A DNA stretch of 20,973 nucleotides from a virus. Location: the IMG/VR virus record IMGVR_UViG_3300012147_000107, positions 1 to 20,973 of that record, one strand, 5' to 3'. The notes beneath the pieces were generated by a model, which searched no databases, had not been told where the DNA came from, and saw only the letters and a list, made by a program, of their open reading frames with translations. The position numbers and the translations under genes are program-made. How positions within the stretch are numbered: the stretch's first letter is position 1; each line of letters opens with the position of its first letter. Shown piece after piece: positions 1-6,775 of the stretch.

Positions 1-3
1 GAT

Positions 4-291
4 ATGGGTGATACATTAGATAAAGTATCTTTTCCTGATAAGAGAGTTGGCAGTAGGACAATCAATGTTGCTAACTTCAATACCATAATGAATAAGACAT
101 TAATCTCAAGAAAAACATCAATAGCTAAAGCACTGGTTGATAAGCCAATGATGTTTATAATAGACCCACTAGAATCATCGAGTTTTGATAACTTAGTAAT
201 CCTTGGTAAAATAAACAAGGTTGATGCTGTATTCGAGAACAGCAATAAAAACACTATTTCTTGGGAAATAGAACAACAAATAATACTATAA
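4..291 (+). CDS. Phage structural-region protein, possibly a C-terminal fragment
   Basis: A 95-residue protein with no family I recognise. The frame is still open at base 1 and no ribosome binding site can be seen before the ATG at base 4, so this may be the C-terminal end of a longer tail protein cut by the window edge. It is hydrophilic, with no signal peptide, membrane segment or cysteine. It lies 12 bp before the fibre-like gene and is read in the same direction as the DGR target, so a tail or baseplate role is the natural inference from position only. Confidence 0.5.
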   Translation: MGDTLDKVSFPDKRVGSRTINVANFNTIMNKTLISRKTSIAKALVDKPMMFIIDPLESSSFDNLVILGKINKVDAVFENSNKNTISWEIEQQIIL

Positions 292-303
292 AAGGAAAAA
301 GAA

Positions 304-792
304 ATGAGTACAATAACAACGACTATGAGTCCTATACCTCTTCTTAAGCACAGAAACACTGTAGTAACACTTGCAGACCAGAATGAGTTTGTGACTAAAT
401 ATGAAGCAACCAACGACCACTTATCAAATAATACTGTAGTAGAAGTAAATGCTATCTGCAACGAGATAGATGTTGTAGCTTCAGAGATAAATGTTATTAA
501 GAGCGAGACTAATGATATAAAAAACGAAACAAACACGATTAAGAGCGAGACTAATGATATAAGATATGCAACAGCTGGTTACAGGAATGAAGCACTGACT
601 TACAAAACAAATTCTTATCATTATAGTTTTGACTCGTCAAGACACGCTGAGGCTTCTGAGATGTCTTATCAAAACACAGTATCTCTTATAGCCGAAACAG
701 ACATAGCAGGAACAGCTGGGTATACAATTTCTGCTATAGACTCAAAAAACAACCAACGAGATTTAGAAAACTTTCTAAACTTTAAATTTTAA
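304..792 (+). CDS. Tail-fibre-like protein with heptad repeats
   Basis: A 162-residue protein whose middle (about residues 55-115) is a run of seven-residue units beginning IKSETND, IKNETNT, IKSETND, then IRYATAG, YRNEALT and YKTNSYH. This periodicity is typical of trimeric coiled coils or fibre shafts in phage tail proteins. The ATG at 304 follows an AAGGAAAAAG ribosome binding site, and the stop is 12 bp before the DGR target gene, also preceded by AAGGAAA, so the two are probably co-transcribed. A tail-fibre or linker protein that carries or sits beside the variable receptor-binding protein is likely. No enzymatic motif is visible. The function rests on repeat architecture and context. Confidence 0.6.
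   Translation: MSTITTTMSPIPLLKHRNTVVTLADQNEFVTKYEATNDHLSNNTVVEVNAICNEIDVVASEINVIKSETNDIKNETNTIKSETNDIRYATAGYRNEALTYKTNSYHYSFDSSRHAEASEMSYQNTVSLIAETDIAGTAGYTISAIDSKNNQRDLENFLNFKF
496..562 (+). repeat. Exact 25-bp direct repeat inside the fibre-like gene
   Basis: The same 25 bases occur at 496-520 and 538-562, a spacing of 42 bp or two heptads. They encode the duplicated IKSETND units. The repeat explains how the shaft could lengthen or shorten by slippage or recombination in whole heptads. Confidence 0.9.
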
Positions 793-804
793 CAAGGAAA
801 AAAA

Positions 805-2223
805 ATGGCAAATGCAAAAACAGTTTTAAAAGAGACGGCTCTTAGCTTCATTGAAGCGGCTACGAGTTTAGATAATGTGGCTTACTTGGTTAAGTCTCTT
901 GTAGACAATGACATGTACGATTCTACACTTCAAGAAGCGGTGGATAACAAAGTAACGGCTCTTGCTCCTACTTCAAGTGCTAAAAATGTGGCATACACTA
1001 TGAGTGCTTTGAGTGCTAGTAAAGAGCTTGATTATAGCATTTATGGAATCGGAACAGTGGGGAAAATAGGCTTTGGTGTTTCGTGTCTAACTGCTTTAGA
1101 AATACCTGATGGGTTTACAGTAGGTACAGGTTACTATACTCTTGGTGCTCCTGATTATGCTCGTTTGTATGATGCGAGTGGTTCACATATGACCGCTATA
1201 AGAAAACACTGGTTTAAAATAACTGGAAATACATTTACTTTTCATGATACCCCAGTGAGCGGTTCTGTTTTACCTCGTATGTTCATAAACGCAGGAATAG
1301 AAGTAAATGCAGTGCTTGTTGACATCCACACTTGCGGAAATGAGGGCGGTGTTTTTGTGAGCAAGCCTAACCTCGACCCATGTTCTACTAGTTCAAGCCA
1401 CAACCCTATATCTGCACTAAATAATTCGCCTGCAAACAATTACGGTGGGCTATATAAGGCTGTAAAAACTCGTGGTGCTGAGTATTTTCTTATGCCAACG
1501 TGGACTTACACTCACTTGGCGTTTATGGCAAAGGCTCACGGCGAAGCATCAACAAGTACTGCGGCATGTGCATTTATAGATGTAAATCCGAAAATGCCAA
1601 AAGGAAATAATAACAATGCACTTCGTGATGTAAACGATAGCGGTGTTACCTTTACTACAAGCGGTTTTTCAAACTGTGCAATGACTGGAAGTGGAAAGCC
1701 TTTTGCAAAAACTACTCACAACGGTCAAGATTGCGGGATAGCTGATTTGAATGGGAATATGAGTGAAGTTTCGAGTGGCTTTACAAGAACTGATGCACTT
1801 GGCTTTTTAGTGATGAAAGAGTCAGTAGACATAAGAAGCATTACTGATGATGGCACTGGAGCTACTGGAGCTTACAACACCGCTCTTTATGATGTCATAG
1901 ACATAAGTGATGTGGTAAGTGACAATAGCGGATGGACTTACTTTGGGAATGGAACAAATCAAGTATTTGGGATGAATACAAACAGAACAACAGACGAGTA
2001 CAAAAGAACTGCTCTAGGTTTACCACTCGCAACTGGTGTCAGTGGTGGAACTACTGAGTTTGGAAACGATGGGCTTTACAGATACTTACGAAACGAGCTG
2101 GCTTGTCTATGCGGTGGCTATTGGGGTAATACTTCTGATGCTGGCGTTTTCTATCGCCATTTGGGCGGTTACCGCACTAGCTCTAGCAATACTGTTGGCG
2201 GACGTGCCTCGTACCTTGTGTGA
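805..2223 (+). CDS. DGR target protein, FGE/C-type-lectin-like, probable phage receptor-binding protein
   Basis: A 472-residue protein with the hallmarks of a diversity-generating retroelement target. The N-terminal part (about 1-85) is probably a tail-attachment region. The C-terminal half resembles the formylglycine-generating-enzyme/C-lectin fold used by many DGR targets: a GIADLNGNMSEV segment (about residues 313-324) matches the usual D-x-x-GN-x-x-EW motif, and the end has a GGYWGN start and a GGRASYLV finish. Residues about 431-468 are encoded by the variable region at 2095-2209. Avd, TR and RT follow immediately. Compared with the TR, 13 codons differ, mostly Asn codons changed to Tyr, Gly, Ser, His or Thr. 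The ATG at 805 has an AAGGAAAA binding site. It probably sits at the tail tip and contacts the host surface, so its diversity would change host range. The fold is inferred from motifs; the DGR link is seen directly. Confidence 0.9.
   Translation: MANAKTVLKETALSFIEAATSLDNVAYLVKSLVDNDMYDSTLQEAVDNKVTALAPTSSAKNVAYTMSALSASKELDYSIYGIGTVGKIGFGVSCLTALEIPDGFTVGTGYYTLGAPDYARLYDASGSHMTAIRKHWFKITGNTFTFHDTPVSGSVLPRMFINAGIEVNAVLVDIHTCGNEGGVFVSKPNLDPCSTSSSHNPISALNNSPANNYGGLYKAVKTRGAEYFLMPTWTYTHLAFMAKAHGEASTSTAACAFIDVNPKMPKGNNNNALRDVNDSGVTFTTSGFSNCAMTGSGKPFAKTTHNGQDCGIADLNGNMSEVSSGFTRTDALGFLVMKESVDIRSITDDGTGATGAYNTALYDVIDISDVVSDNSGWTYFGNGTNQVFGMNTNRTTDEYKRTALGLPLATGVSGGTTEFGNDGLYRYLRNELACLCGGYWGNTSDAGVFYRHLGGYRTSSSNTVGGRASYLV
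2095..2209 (+). other. DGR variable region (VR)
   Basis: A 115-bp segment at the 3' end of the target gene aligns without gaps to 2683-2797 (offset 588). There are 15 mismatches, at 2098, 2108, 2119, 2125, 2152, 2158, 2164, 2165, 2167, 2168, 2170, 2180, 2186, 2192 and 2207, and every one lies opposite an adenine of the TR. About half of the roughly 32 TR adenines are changed; no G, C or T is. The invariant stretch 2193-2206 (TGTTGGCGGACGTG) near the 3' end is the likely initiation-of-mutagenic-homology area. The stop codon at 2221-2223 lies just outside the VR. Confidence 0.97.
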
Positions 2224-2254
2224 GTGAACGATAGTGAGCGGGAGTAAGTAAGAG

Positions 2255-2647
2255 ATGAGCATACATAGCGAAGCGGTTTTAAACAGAAAGTTTATGCAGA
2301 TGATAAAGTTGCTAAACATATACTTGAATCATTTTCCAAGACATGAAAAATATGCTCTCTCAAATGGCATACGCAATACCGCGTATAGTATTTATGACCT
2401 CATAACAGAGTGTCAAAAAAGATACTATAAAAAGACATCGCTCACTGAGCTTGATGTAACTCACGAAAAGCTTCGCATGCAGATTTATCTCGCAAACGAG
2501 TTAGGGTACTTCACTTTTAAAGATGGAAAACCAAACAAAGAAGTAGATGCACCAAAGAGATTTTTAGCGATATCTAATCTAATAGATGAGATAGGAAAAA
2601 TCATAGGAGCTTGGATAAACAAGCTTCGTGAGGCTGGAAAAATATAA
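2255..2647 (+). CDS. avd: DGR accessory protein Avd (four-helix bundle)
   Basis: A 130-residue, almost entirely helical, basic protein. It has the length, charge pattern and sequence of the Avd/S23-like family: NGIRNTAYSIYDLI near the middle of the N-terminal half and a KRFLAISNLIDEIGKIIGAW segment near the C-terminus. In studied DGRs Avd forms a pentameric barrel that binds the reverse transcriptase and TR RNA and is needed for adenine-mutagenic cDNA synthesis. It lies between the VR-bearing gene (31 bp upstream) and the RT, the classic cassette order. Its TAA stop overlaps the ATG of the RT frame by one base (TAATG at 2645-2649), suggesting translational coupling. Confidence 0.92.
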   Translation: MSIHSEAVLNRKFMQMIKLLNIYLNHFPRHEKYALSNGIRNTAYSIYDLITECQKRYYKKTSLTELDVTHEKLRMQIYLANELGYFTFKDGKPNKEVDAPKRFLAISNLIDEIGKIIGAWINKLREAGKI

Positions 2648-3918
2648 TGAAGAATATAGGGCACGATAGCAATATGAAATCTGAGATGGCTTGTCAATGC
2701 GGTGGCAATTGGAGTAATACTTCTGATGCTGGCGTTTTCAATCGCAATTTGAACAATAACCGCACTAACTCTAACAATAATGTTGGCGGACGTGACTGTT
2801 TTTCTAAACTTGAAACAACAAAAGTTGATACTAGAAAAAGAGGGATATCGTGTCCTGCTATTAGCGAAATCAAAAATGAAGAAAGTCTTTTGAGTAGCAG
2901 TGTCGAAAATCAGACTAAATCAAAACGAGTAGGCTTTTTGTTTGAAAAAGCTTTTACTAAAGAAAACCTATATGATGCTTTTTTGGACGCAAGAAAAGGC
3001 AAAAGAGTTAAAAGTGCAACACTTAAATTTGAAGTAAATTTAGGTTCAGAAATTGAGTCATTATACAAAGAACTACACGGTGGAACATATAAGCCTAGAG
3101 CTTACTCACAGTTTTATGTGTATGAACCAAAAAAGAGACTTATAAATGCACCATCGTTTAGAGACTTGGTCGTGCAACATGCCATATACAGAACCATATA
3201 TGATGTGTTTGATAGAACTTTTGTAGATACTTCTTATGCCTGTAGAAAAGGCGGTGGAACTCATAAAGCAAGTCATTACACTCAAAGAGAGATACGAAAG
3301 TATGATGGAAATTTGTACTTTATCAAGTTAGACATTAGAAAGTTTTTTTACTCTATCGATAGACAAATTCTTAGAAAAATGTTTGAGAAGAAAATAAAAG
3401 ATACGAGATTTATAGACATCATGTGTGAGTTTATGGAGATGAACACAGAAAAAGGCATACCAATAGGAAATCTTCTATCACAGATTTATGCACTTATATA
3501 TCTTAATCCACTGGATCACTTTATAAAGAGAGAACTTAAGGTTAAAAGTTATGTTCGCTATGTGGATGATTTTGTAATGATAGGATTAAGCCTAGAAAAA
3601 GCAAAAGAGTTTAAAAGTAGATGCGAGAAGTTTGTACAAGATGAACTTAGTTTAGAATTATCGCACTGGCATATTCAAAAGATTAAACGCGGGATTAATT
3701 TCGTAGGTTATAGAACTTGGAAAAGCATTAAGTTCGTAAGAAAACATAGTATTTATAAAATGAAAAAAGCAATTAAAAAACTCAAAATTGAGTCAATAAT
3801 TTCCTTAATAGGGCATGCAAAAAGAACTGCAACTATGCCCTATTATAGAAGATTGTTGATTGAATCTGATGTTTTAAATTTATTACCAAAGAGGAGCGTG
3901 GCATGTTTAAATATATAA
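2647..3918 (+). CDS. DGR-type reverse transcriptase with TR-encoded N-terminal extension
   Basis: A 423-residue frame whose conserved reverse transcriptase begins near residue 95 (VGFLFEKAF), where known DGR RTs start. Visible motifs: YEPKKRLINAP (159-169), KLDIRKFFYSID (227-238, catalytic Asp229), GIPIGNLLSQ (270-279, where the terminal SQ marks DGR enzymes rather than group II intron or retron RTs), YVRYVDD (302-308, catalytic Asp307/308) and GINFVGYR (349-356). It copies TR RNA into adenine-mutagenised cDNA that replaces the VR. Residues 1-94 are read through the TR and a spacer with no stop codon. The ATG at 2647 overlaps the avd stop, which supports it as the real start, but no later in-frame Met precedes the domain. 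A start at a TTG/GTG downstream of the TR (for example near 2888) cannot be excluded. The core call is firm; the start is uncertain. Confidence 0.95.
   Translation: MKNIGHDSNMKSEMACQCGGNWSNTSDAGVFNRNLNNNRTNSNNNVGGRDCFSKLETTKVDTRKRGISCPAISEIKNEESLLSSSVENQTKSKRVGFLFEKAFTKENLYDAFLDARKGKRVKSATLKFEVNLGSEIESLYKELHGGTYKPRAYSQFYVYEPKKRLINAPSFRDLVVQHAIYRTIYDVFDRTFVDTSYACRKGGGTHKASHYTQREIRKYDGNLYFIKLDIRKFFYSIDRQILRKMFEKKIKDTRFIDIMCEFMEMNTEKGIPIGNLLSQIYALIYLNPLDHFIKRELKVKSYVRYVDDFVMIGLSLEKAKEFKSRCEKFVQDELSLELSHWHIQKIKRGINFVGYRTWKSIKFVRKHSIYKMKKAIKKLKIESIISLIGHAKRTATMPYYRRLLIESDVLNLLPKRSVACLNI
2683..2797 (+). other. DGR template repeat (TR)
   Basis: The partner of the VR, located between avd and the conserved RT domain. 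Its sequence is rich in AAT/AAC codons (Asn), which adenine mutagenesis can turn into many amino acids but not into stop codons. Homology to the VR begins at GAG (2683) and ends at ACT (2795-2797); flanking bases do not align. The TR is in the same translational phase as the VR and also in phase with the RT frame, so it is predicted to be translated as residues 13-50 of that frame. Confidence 0.97.
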
Positions 3919-4307
3919 AGTTTGAAAAAGTAGAGACTGAGTTTACAGTTTTAGAGTTTCGTGGTGGAAGTGAGGATGTAAAAGTAAATCACTTTGATGT
4001 AAATGTTGTTTCTGTTGAAGCTGAGAACGAGAGCGACATCGATGCTTTAGTTGGTTCTCAAGATGCAAGAATAATGTGTGAGGAAATATCTCACGAAGAG
4101 TTCAAAACTCTAGTAAATGAATCTGCACAACTCAACAGAATTCGTGATGTTGTCAAAGAAAACATAGCGAAAAAGTACACTCTCGCCGATGAAATAGCGA
4201 TGATGAAAAGAGATGATAGCGATGAGAGAAAAGTTGCTTATGAGGCTTATGTAATAGCTTGTCGAATTTTAGGGGATGAACTTAAAAAAGAGATTGGCTA
4301 CTTATGA
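3903..4307 (+). CDS. Phage protein of unknown function downstream of the DGR
   Basis: A 134-residue acidic protein. The first 60 residues are beta-rich by appearance (FEKVETEFTVLEFRGG), and the rest is helical and charged, ending in a segment (EIAMMKRDDSDERKVAYEAY) that looks like a helical hairpin. No membrane segment or catalytic motif is evident. The ATG at 3903 has a strong GAGGAG site and overlaps the end of the RT by 16 bp. Its own stop overlaps the next start (ATGA at 4304-4307). Position after the tail/DGR cassette and before membrane and lysis genes suggests a late-operon accessory protein; function unknown. Confidence 0.75.
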   Translation: MFKYIKFEKVETEFTVLEFRGGSEDVKVNHFDVNVVSVEAENESDIDALVGSQDARIMCEEISHEEFKTLVNESAQLNRIRDVVKENIAKKYTLADEIAMMKRDDSDERKVAYEAYVIACRILGDELKKEIGYL

Positions 4308-4528
4308 AAAACAAAGACAAGATATATCACTTTATGGCAGGACTGGCTGTAGCACTACTGTTTGGATTGTATTCTGCATTTGTTGGCTTGTGTATGGCTA
4401 TAGTCATTGCAGCAGGTAAAGAAGTCTATGACTACATAAATCAAGATAATCACACTAGCGATGGTGCTGACTTTATAGCTACTGTAGTTGGTGGCTTGGT
4501 TGGGTATGTAACTGTGGGAGTGTTTTAA
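4304..4528 (+). CDS. Small phage membrane protein
   Basis: 74 residues with two or three hydrophobic segments (about 10-25, 25-38 and 55-72) separated by a charged GKEVYDYINQDNHTSDGADF loop. The KxYHFxAG start and GKE-x-YD and D-x-x-AT-x-x-G motifs resemble small phage inner-membrane proteins found near lysis genes, but I cannot assign a named family. Its start overlaps the upstream stop (ATGA). A role in lysis or membrane modification is inferred from context only. Confidence 0.75.
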   Translation: MKNKDKIYHFMAGLAVALLFGLYSAFVGLCMAIVIAAGKEVYDYINQDNHTSDGADFIATVVGGLVGYVTVGVF

Positions 4529-4529
4529 A

Positions 4530-4880
4530 ATGCTTTATATACTAATTGCTGCAATAACACTTGGAGTTGGTAGCTATCTATATAACGGTGGTACTCCCGA
4601 GCCAAGTGATAGTGAGTACCTGAGAGTTTATAAAATCACTCATGCAAATAAACTGAGTGATGAGGCAATACTTCAAGAGAGAAAAGAAGATGAAGTTACT
4701 CGTCTAAAATGGAAAGCAACAAACTCCATGTTGGATGATGAGCTAATAAGAAGAGGTCTTAATGCAAATGAGTACAAGATGCAAAAAGCACTCGACCAGA
4801 CACTATTTTACAACAAGCATTATGATGACGATATGAGTGTATCTGACTTTGTTAATATGCAGTATCAAAAGAGTAAGTGA
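4530..4880 (+). CDS. Phage protein with N-terminal membrane anchor, unknown function
   Basis: 116 residues. An N-terminal hydrophobic segment (about 1-16, LYILIAAITLGVGSYLY) acts as an anchor or uncleaved signal. It is followed by a charged helical domain rich in Lys, Glu and Asp. There is no Cys lipobox. It follows the small membrane protein after one spacer base and ends with TGATG, overlapping the holin-like start by one base. It belongs to the lysis or late operon; no function is assigned. Confidence 0.7.
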   Translation: MLYILIAAITLGVGSYLYNGGTPEPSDSEYLRVYKITHANKLSDEAILQERKEDEVTRLKWKATNSMLDDELIRRGLNANEYKMQKALDQTLFYNKHYDDDMSVSDFVNMQYQKSK

Positions 4881-5098
4881 TGGATAAAAAACTAAACGAC
4901 TACAGAGTATTTCCTAGAGCTATGGTGTTGTTTATGATGTATATGCTTTTGCAATTTCACTGTTGGTTCACTCAAAATGGCACTATCTCTATAGTAGATA
5001 TAAATGAGTGGGCTTTGATAGGCTATGGAAGTGTCCTCGCAACATTTGTAGGATTTGCGAAGTTCTACATGGAAACTGGCGCTTGGAGAGAAAAGTGA
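4880..5098 (+). CDS. Holin-like small membrane protein
   Basis: 72 residues from the ATG at 4880, which overlaps the upstream TGA. There are two hydrophobic helices (about residues 13-31 and 43-62) joined by a short polar turn with NGTISIVDIN, and a short charged C-terminus (TGAWREK). Size, two-helix topology and position directly before the Rz/Rz1 pair and near the lysozyme fit a class II-type holin, the inner-membrane pore that times release of endolysin. The sequence is not matched to a named holin family, so the call rests on topology and neighbourhood. Its stop overlaps the GTG start of the Rz-like gene (GTGA). Confidence 0.6.
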   Translation: MDKKLNDYRVFPRAMVLFMMYMLLQFHCWFTQNGTISIVDINEWALIGYGSVLATFVGFAKFYMETGAWREK

Positions 5099-5457
5099 AT
5101 AATTTATATTTGTTTGGTGGCATAACTGCTTTGTTTGTTTTGCTTGGTGGGTACTGCTATACAAGTACAAACAACTTAGAAAAAGAACTTCTTGAGACTC
5201 AAAAGCAAGTACTAAAAGCTAAAACACAATCTACTCTATACAAATCTTCACTTGATACTCAATCGGCTCACATAGAGTCTGTGAGAGAAGATTATGAAAT
5301 GAAGATTAAAGAGTACAAAGCATTTACCCCAGAAGTAAAATATAGAGTCGTTTATAGAGACGTTGTAAGAGATATGAATTTAACAAAGGAGAGTAGCTGT
5401 GAAGATGTTAAAAATATCATTGATGGTGTTCGTGCTATTGACTTTTCAAGCTTGTAG
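5095..5457 (+). CDS. Rz-like inner-membrane spanin subunit (i-spanin)
   Basis: 120 residues from the GTG at 5095, which overlaps the holin-like stop (GTGA). An ATG-initiated frame could begin at 5008, but that start lies deep in the preceding gene. One N-terminal transmembrane helix (about 3-21, LYLFGGITALFVLLGGYCY) is followed by a periplasmic coiled coil (LEKELLETQKQVLKAKTQ onward) and a polar C-terminus. This is the usual Rz architecture. Rz proteins pair with the outer-membrane lipoprotein Rz1 to disrupt the outer membrane in the last step of lysis of Gram-negative hosts. The downstream gene overlaps its 3' end out of frame, as in classic embedded or overlapping Rz/Rz1 pairs. Confidence 0.75.
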   Translation: MNNLYLFGGITALFVLLGGYCYTSTNNLEKELLETQKQVLKAKTQSTLYKSSLDTQSAHIESVREDYEMKIKEYKAFTPEVKYRVVYRDVVRDMNLTKESSCEDVKNIIDGVRAIDFSSL

Positions 5458-5644
5458 TAAAGTTGAGTATGTAGAAGTTCCAAAACCTTATGCAGTACCA
5501 GTTCCGTGTACTACTCCTGATGTGAATTGCAGTGTGAGTGGTAGTGATGCCAATGTAGTGGTTGAACTTGTGAAGTGTGTTGTAGATTTGAAACTAGCGA
5601 ATGGAGTGTGCAAAAATGGGAAACGAAATAGTGGAAGATTGTAA
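5399..5644 (+). CDS. Rz1-like outer-membrane lipoprotein spanin (o-spanin)
   Basis: 81 residues, overlapping Rz by 59 bp in another frame. A lipoprotein signal peptide is clear: MKMLKISLMVFVLLTFQAC, with Cys19 as the lipidation site. The box FQAC is slightly atypical at -2. The mature part starts with a Pro-rich stretch (VPKPYAVPVPCTTP), typical of Rz1. The GTG at 5399 is preferred because AAGGAG at 5386-5391 lies 7 bp upstream; the ATG at 5405 would give a 13-bp spacing. The extra cysteines in the mature part may form disulfides. Together with the upstream gene it completes a two-component spanin complex. Confidence 0.75.
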   Translation: MKMLKISLMVFVLLTFQACSKVEYVEVPKPYAVPVPCTTPDVNCSVSGSDANVVVELVKCVVDLKLANGVCKNGKRNSGRL

Positions 5645-6041
5645 ATACTATCAAAGAACAGCCATAGCTTTAGAGGACATAGAAGAACTAAAAAAAGGAC
5701 ACACTCTCCTTGAAGCGAGCATGAAATCAGTGCATAAACGCATGGACGAAGATAATAAAATAAGAATTGAAACGCATGATAGTGTTGTCTCGCTCTCTCA
5801 GGATATGAAGTCTTATAAAACACAAGAAACTAATCGTAGGAATTTCCTTTTATCTATTTTTAGTTTCATTTTTGTAATTGCGATGTCTGTTTCTGGATGG
5901 GTTTTTGTTACTATAAATGAGAACAAAGATAGAAGTAAATCCAACGAGCAAGCTTTAAACTCTATGTCAAAAAGTGTAGATAAGATTGATAGCAATGTGG
6001 AAAATATAAAAGAGATACTTTTTAGTATCAAAAAAGGATAA
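5616..6041 (+). CDS. Coiled-coil/transmembrane phage protein of the lysis region
   Basis: 141 residues from the ATG at 5616, chosen because GGAG lies 9 bp upstream; the in-frame ATG at 5601 has no such site. Layout: an acidic coiled coil (about 15-70), one transmembrane helix (about 76-100, NFLLSIFSFIFVIAMSVSGW) and a second coiled coil (about 105-140). This helix-TM-helix form recalls hemolysin XhlA-like proteins that assist holins, but no direct family match is claimed. It overlaps the Rz1 gene by 29 bp and ends 3 bp before the lysozyme start, so co-expression is expected. Confidence 0.65.
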   Translation: MGNEIVEDCKYYQRTAIALEDIEELKKGHTLLEASMKSVHKRMDEDNKIRIETHDSVVSLSQDMKSYKTQETNRRNFLLSIFSFIFVIAMSVSGWVFVTINENKDRSKSNEQALNSMSKSVDKIDSNVENIKEILFSIKKG

Positions 6042-6044
6042 AAC

Positions 6045-6434
6045 ATGAGAGAATTACTTGAGGAAATAAAAATAAATGAGGGTTTTGTAGGAACTGTTTA
6101 CAAAGACACTGAGGGATTTGACACGATCGGATACGGAACAAAATTGCCACTTAGCAAAGAAGAAGCGGAAGTGCTCGCAGAAATGCGACTCAAAGCAAAA
6201 ATAAAAGAGCTTGAGCAAAAAGAGCCATTTGTAAATAAGCTCCCACTTGATAAACAAGAAGTAGTAGTAGAGATGTCATACCAGATGGGTGTCAATGGAG
6301 TTTTGAAGTTTAAGAAGATGTGGAAAGCTTTGAAAGTTGAAGATTATGATACAGCTGCTAAAGAGATGCTAGATAGTAGATGGTATGTGCAGACTCCAAA
6401 CCGCGCTATGAAGCTTAGTTTGAAGATGAGATAA
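6045..6434 (+). CDS. Endolysin, T4-type lysozyme (glycoside hydrolase 24)
   Basis: 129 residues. The active-site block is unmistakable: NEGF...YKDTEGFDTIGYGT, giving the catalytic triad Glu12, Asp21 and Thr27, which matches T4 lysozyme Glu11/Asp20/Thr26. The enzyme cleaves the beta-1,4 bond between N-acetylmuramic acid and N-acetylglucosamine. There is no signal peptide, so it should depend on a holin for export, consistent with the holin-like gene upstream. The C-terminal SRWYVQTPNRAMKL motif matches the usual SRWYxQxxNRA of the family. It is shorter than T4 lysozyme (164 aa) and ends soon after that motif; the stop precedes a convergent leftward gene by 13 bp. Confidence 0.95.
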   Translation: MRELLEEIKINEGFVGTVYKDTEGFDTIGYGTKLPLSKEEAEVLAEMRLKAKIKELEQKEPFVNKLPLDKQEVVVEMSYQMGVNGVLKFKKMWKALKVEDYDTAAKEMLDSRWYVQTPNRAMKLSLKMR

Positions 6435-6447
6435 TTTTGTTTACGGC

Positions 6448-6633
6448 TTAAAGATATCTAAACCCGAGAGAATCTTCTTTATAGTTTGATTTTTCATTTA
6501 TGTAAAATTGTGGACTGTCCTTAAGTTGGCCGTCACCCCATCTTCCACCAAGAACAAGAAGAGGTCGTTTGTTTTGTCTTGTATAAGACTTTTTAAACGA
6601 CAAAACTCTTTTAATATTTTTAGTTCTTTTCAT
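6448..6633 (-). CDS. 61-aa protein resembling the end of an FGE/C-lectin domain
   Basis: 61 residues from the ATG at 6633, which overlaps the end of the RHH gene by 14 bp. The first 24 residues are very basic (MKRTKNIKRVLSFKKSYTRQ). The rest, VLGGRWGDGQLKDSP followed by a polar stretch ending SLGFRYL, resembles the C-terminal signature of formylglycine-generating-enzyme/C-type-lectin domains (V-x-RGG-x-W-x-DG ... GFR), the same fold used by the DGR target. There is no nucleotide match to the TR, so it is not a second VR of this DGR. It may be a remnant of a larger CLec gene or a real mini-protein; the overlap with the RHH gene favours expression. The resemblance is by eye and modest. Confidence 0.5.
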   Translation of the reverse strand: MKRTKNIKRVLSFKKSYTRQNKRPLLVLGGRWGDGQLKDSPQFYINEKSNYKEDSLGFRYL

Positions 6634-6775
6634 GTATATCAACCTTGATTTCAGAATTTAAAGCTACAAATATTAAATACTCACTAATATTAGAAAAGCC
6701 GAACTTTTCAGCTTTTTCTATGATTTTATTTTTTTTTTCTTGACTTATTCTTAGTTGGATTGTTGCGTTTTTCAT
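6620..6775 (-). CDS. Ribbon-helix-helix small DNA-binding protein
   Basis: 51 residues. The N-terminus MKNATIQLRISQEKKNKI is a typical RHH beta strand and first helix, followed by a GFSNISEYL turn and second helix, as in Arc/MetJ/CopG-type and mobilisation-type small regulators. Such proteins bind DNA as dimers and often act as autorepressors or antitoxins. The start overlaps the stop of the upstream 81-aa gene (ATGA at 6775-6772), and its stop overlaps the 61-aa gene start, so it is the middle cistron of a leftward mini-operon. A toxin-antitoxin role is possible, but no toxin motif is seen in its neighbours. Confidence 0.7.
   Translation of the reverse strand: MKNATIQLRISQEKKNKIIEKAEKFGFSNISEYLIFVALNSEIKVDIHEKN

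Noticed and set aside
2036-2319. Small reading frames overlapping the VR on both strands
   Set aside because: They overlap the target gene and VR in other frames, have no binding site and no plausible product.
2647-3918. Retron or group II intron reverse transcriptase
   Set aside because: The GIPIGNLLSQ motif, YVDD block, Avd neighbour and adenine-specific VR/TR differences fit a DGR. No msr/msd RNA or intron domains were seen.
6448-6633. Second DGR variable region
   Set aside because: The protein end resembles a C-lectin domain, but the DNA does not align to the TR with adenine-only differences.
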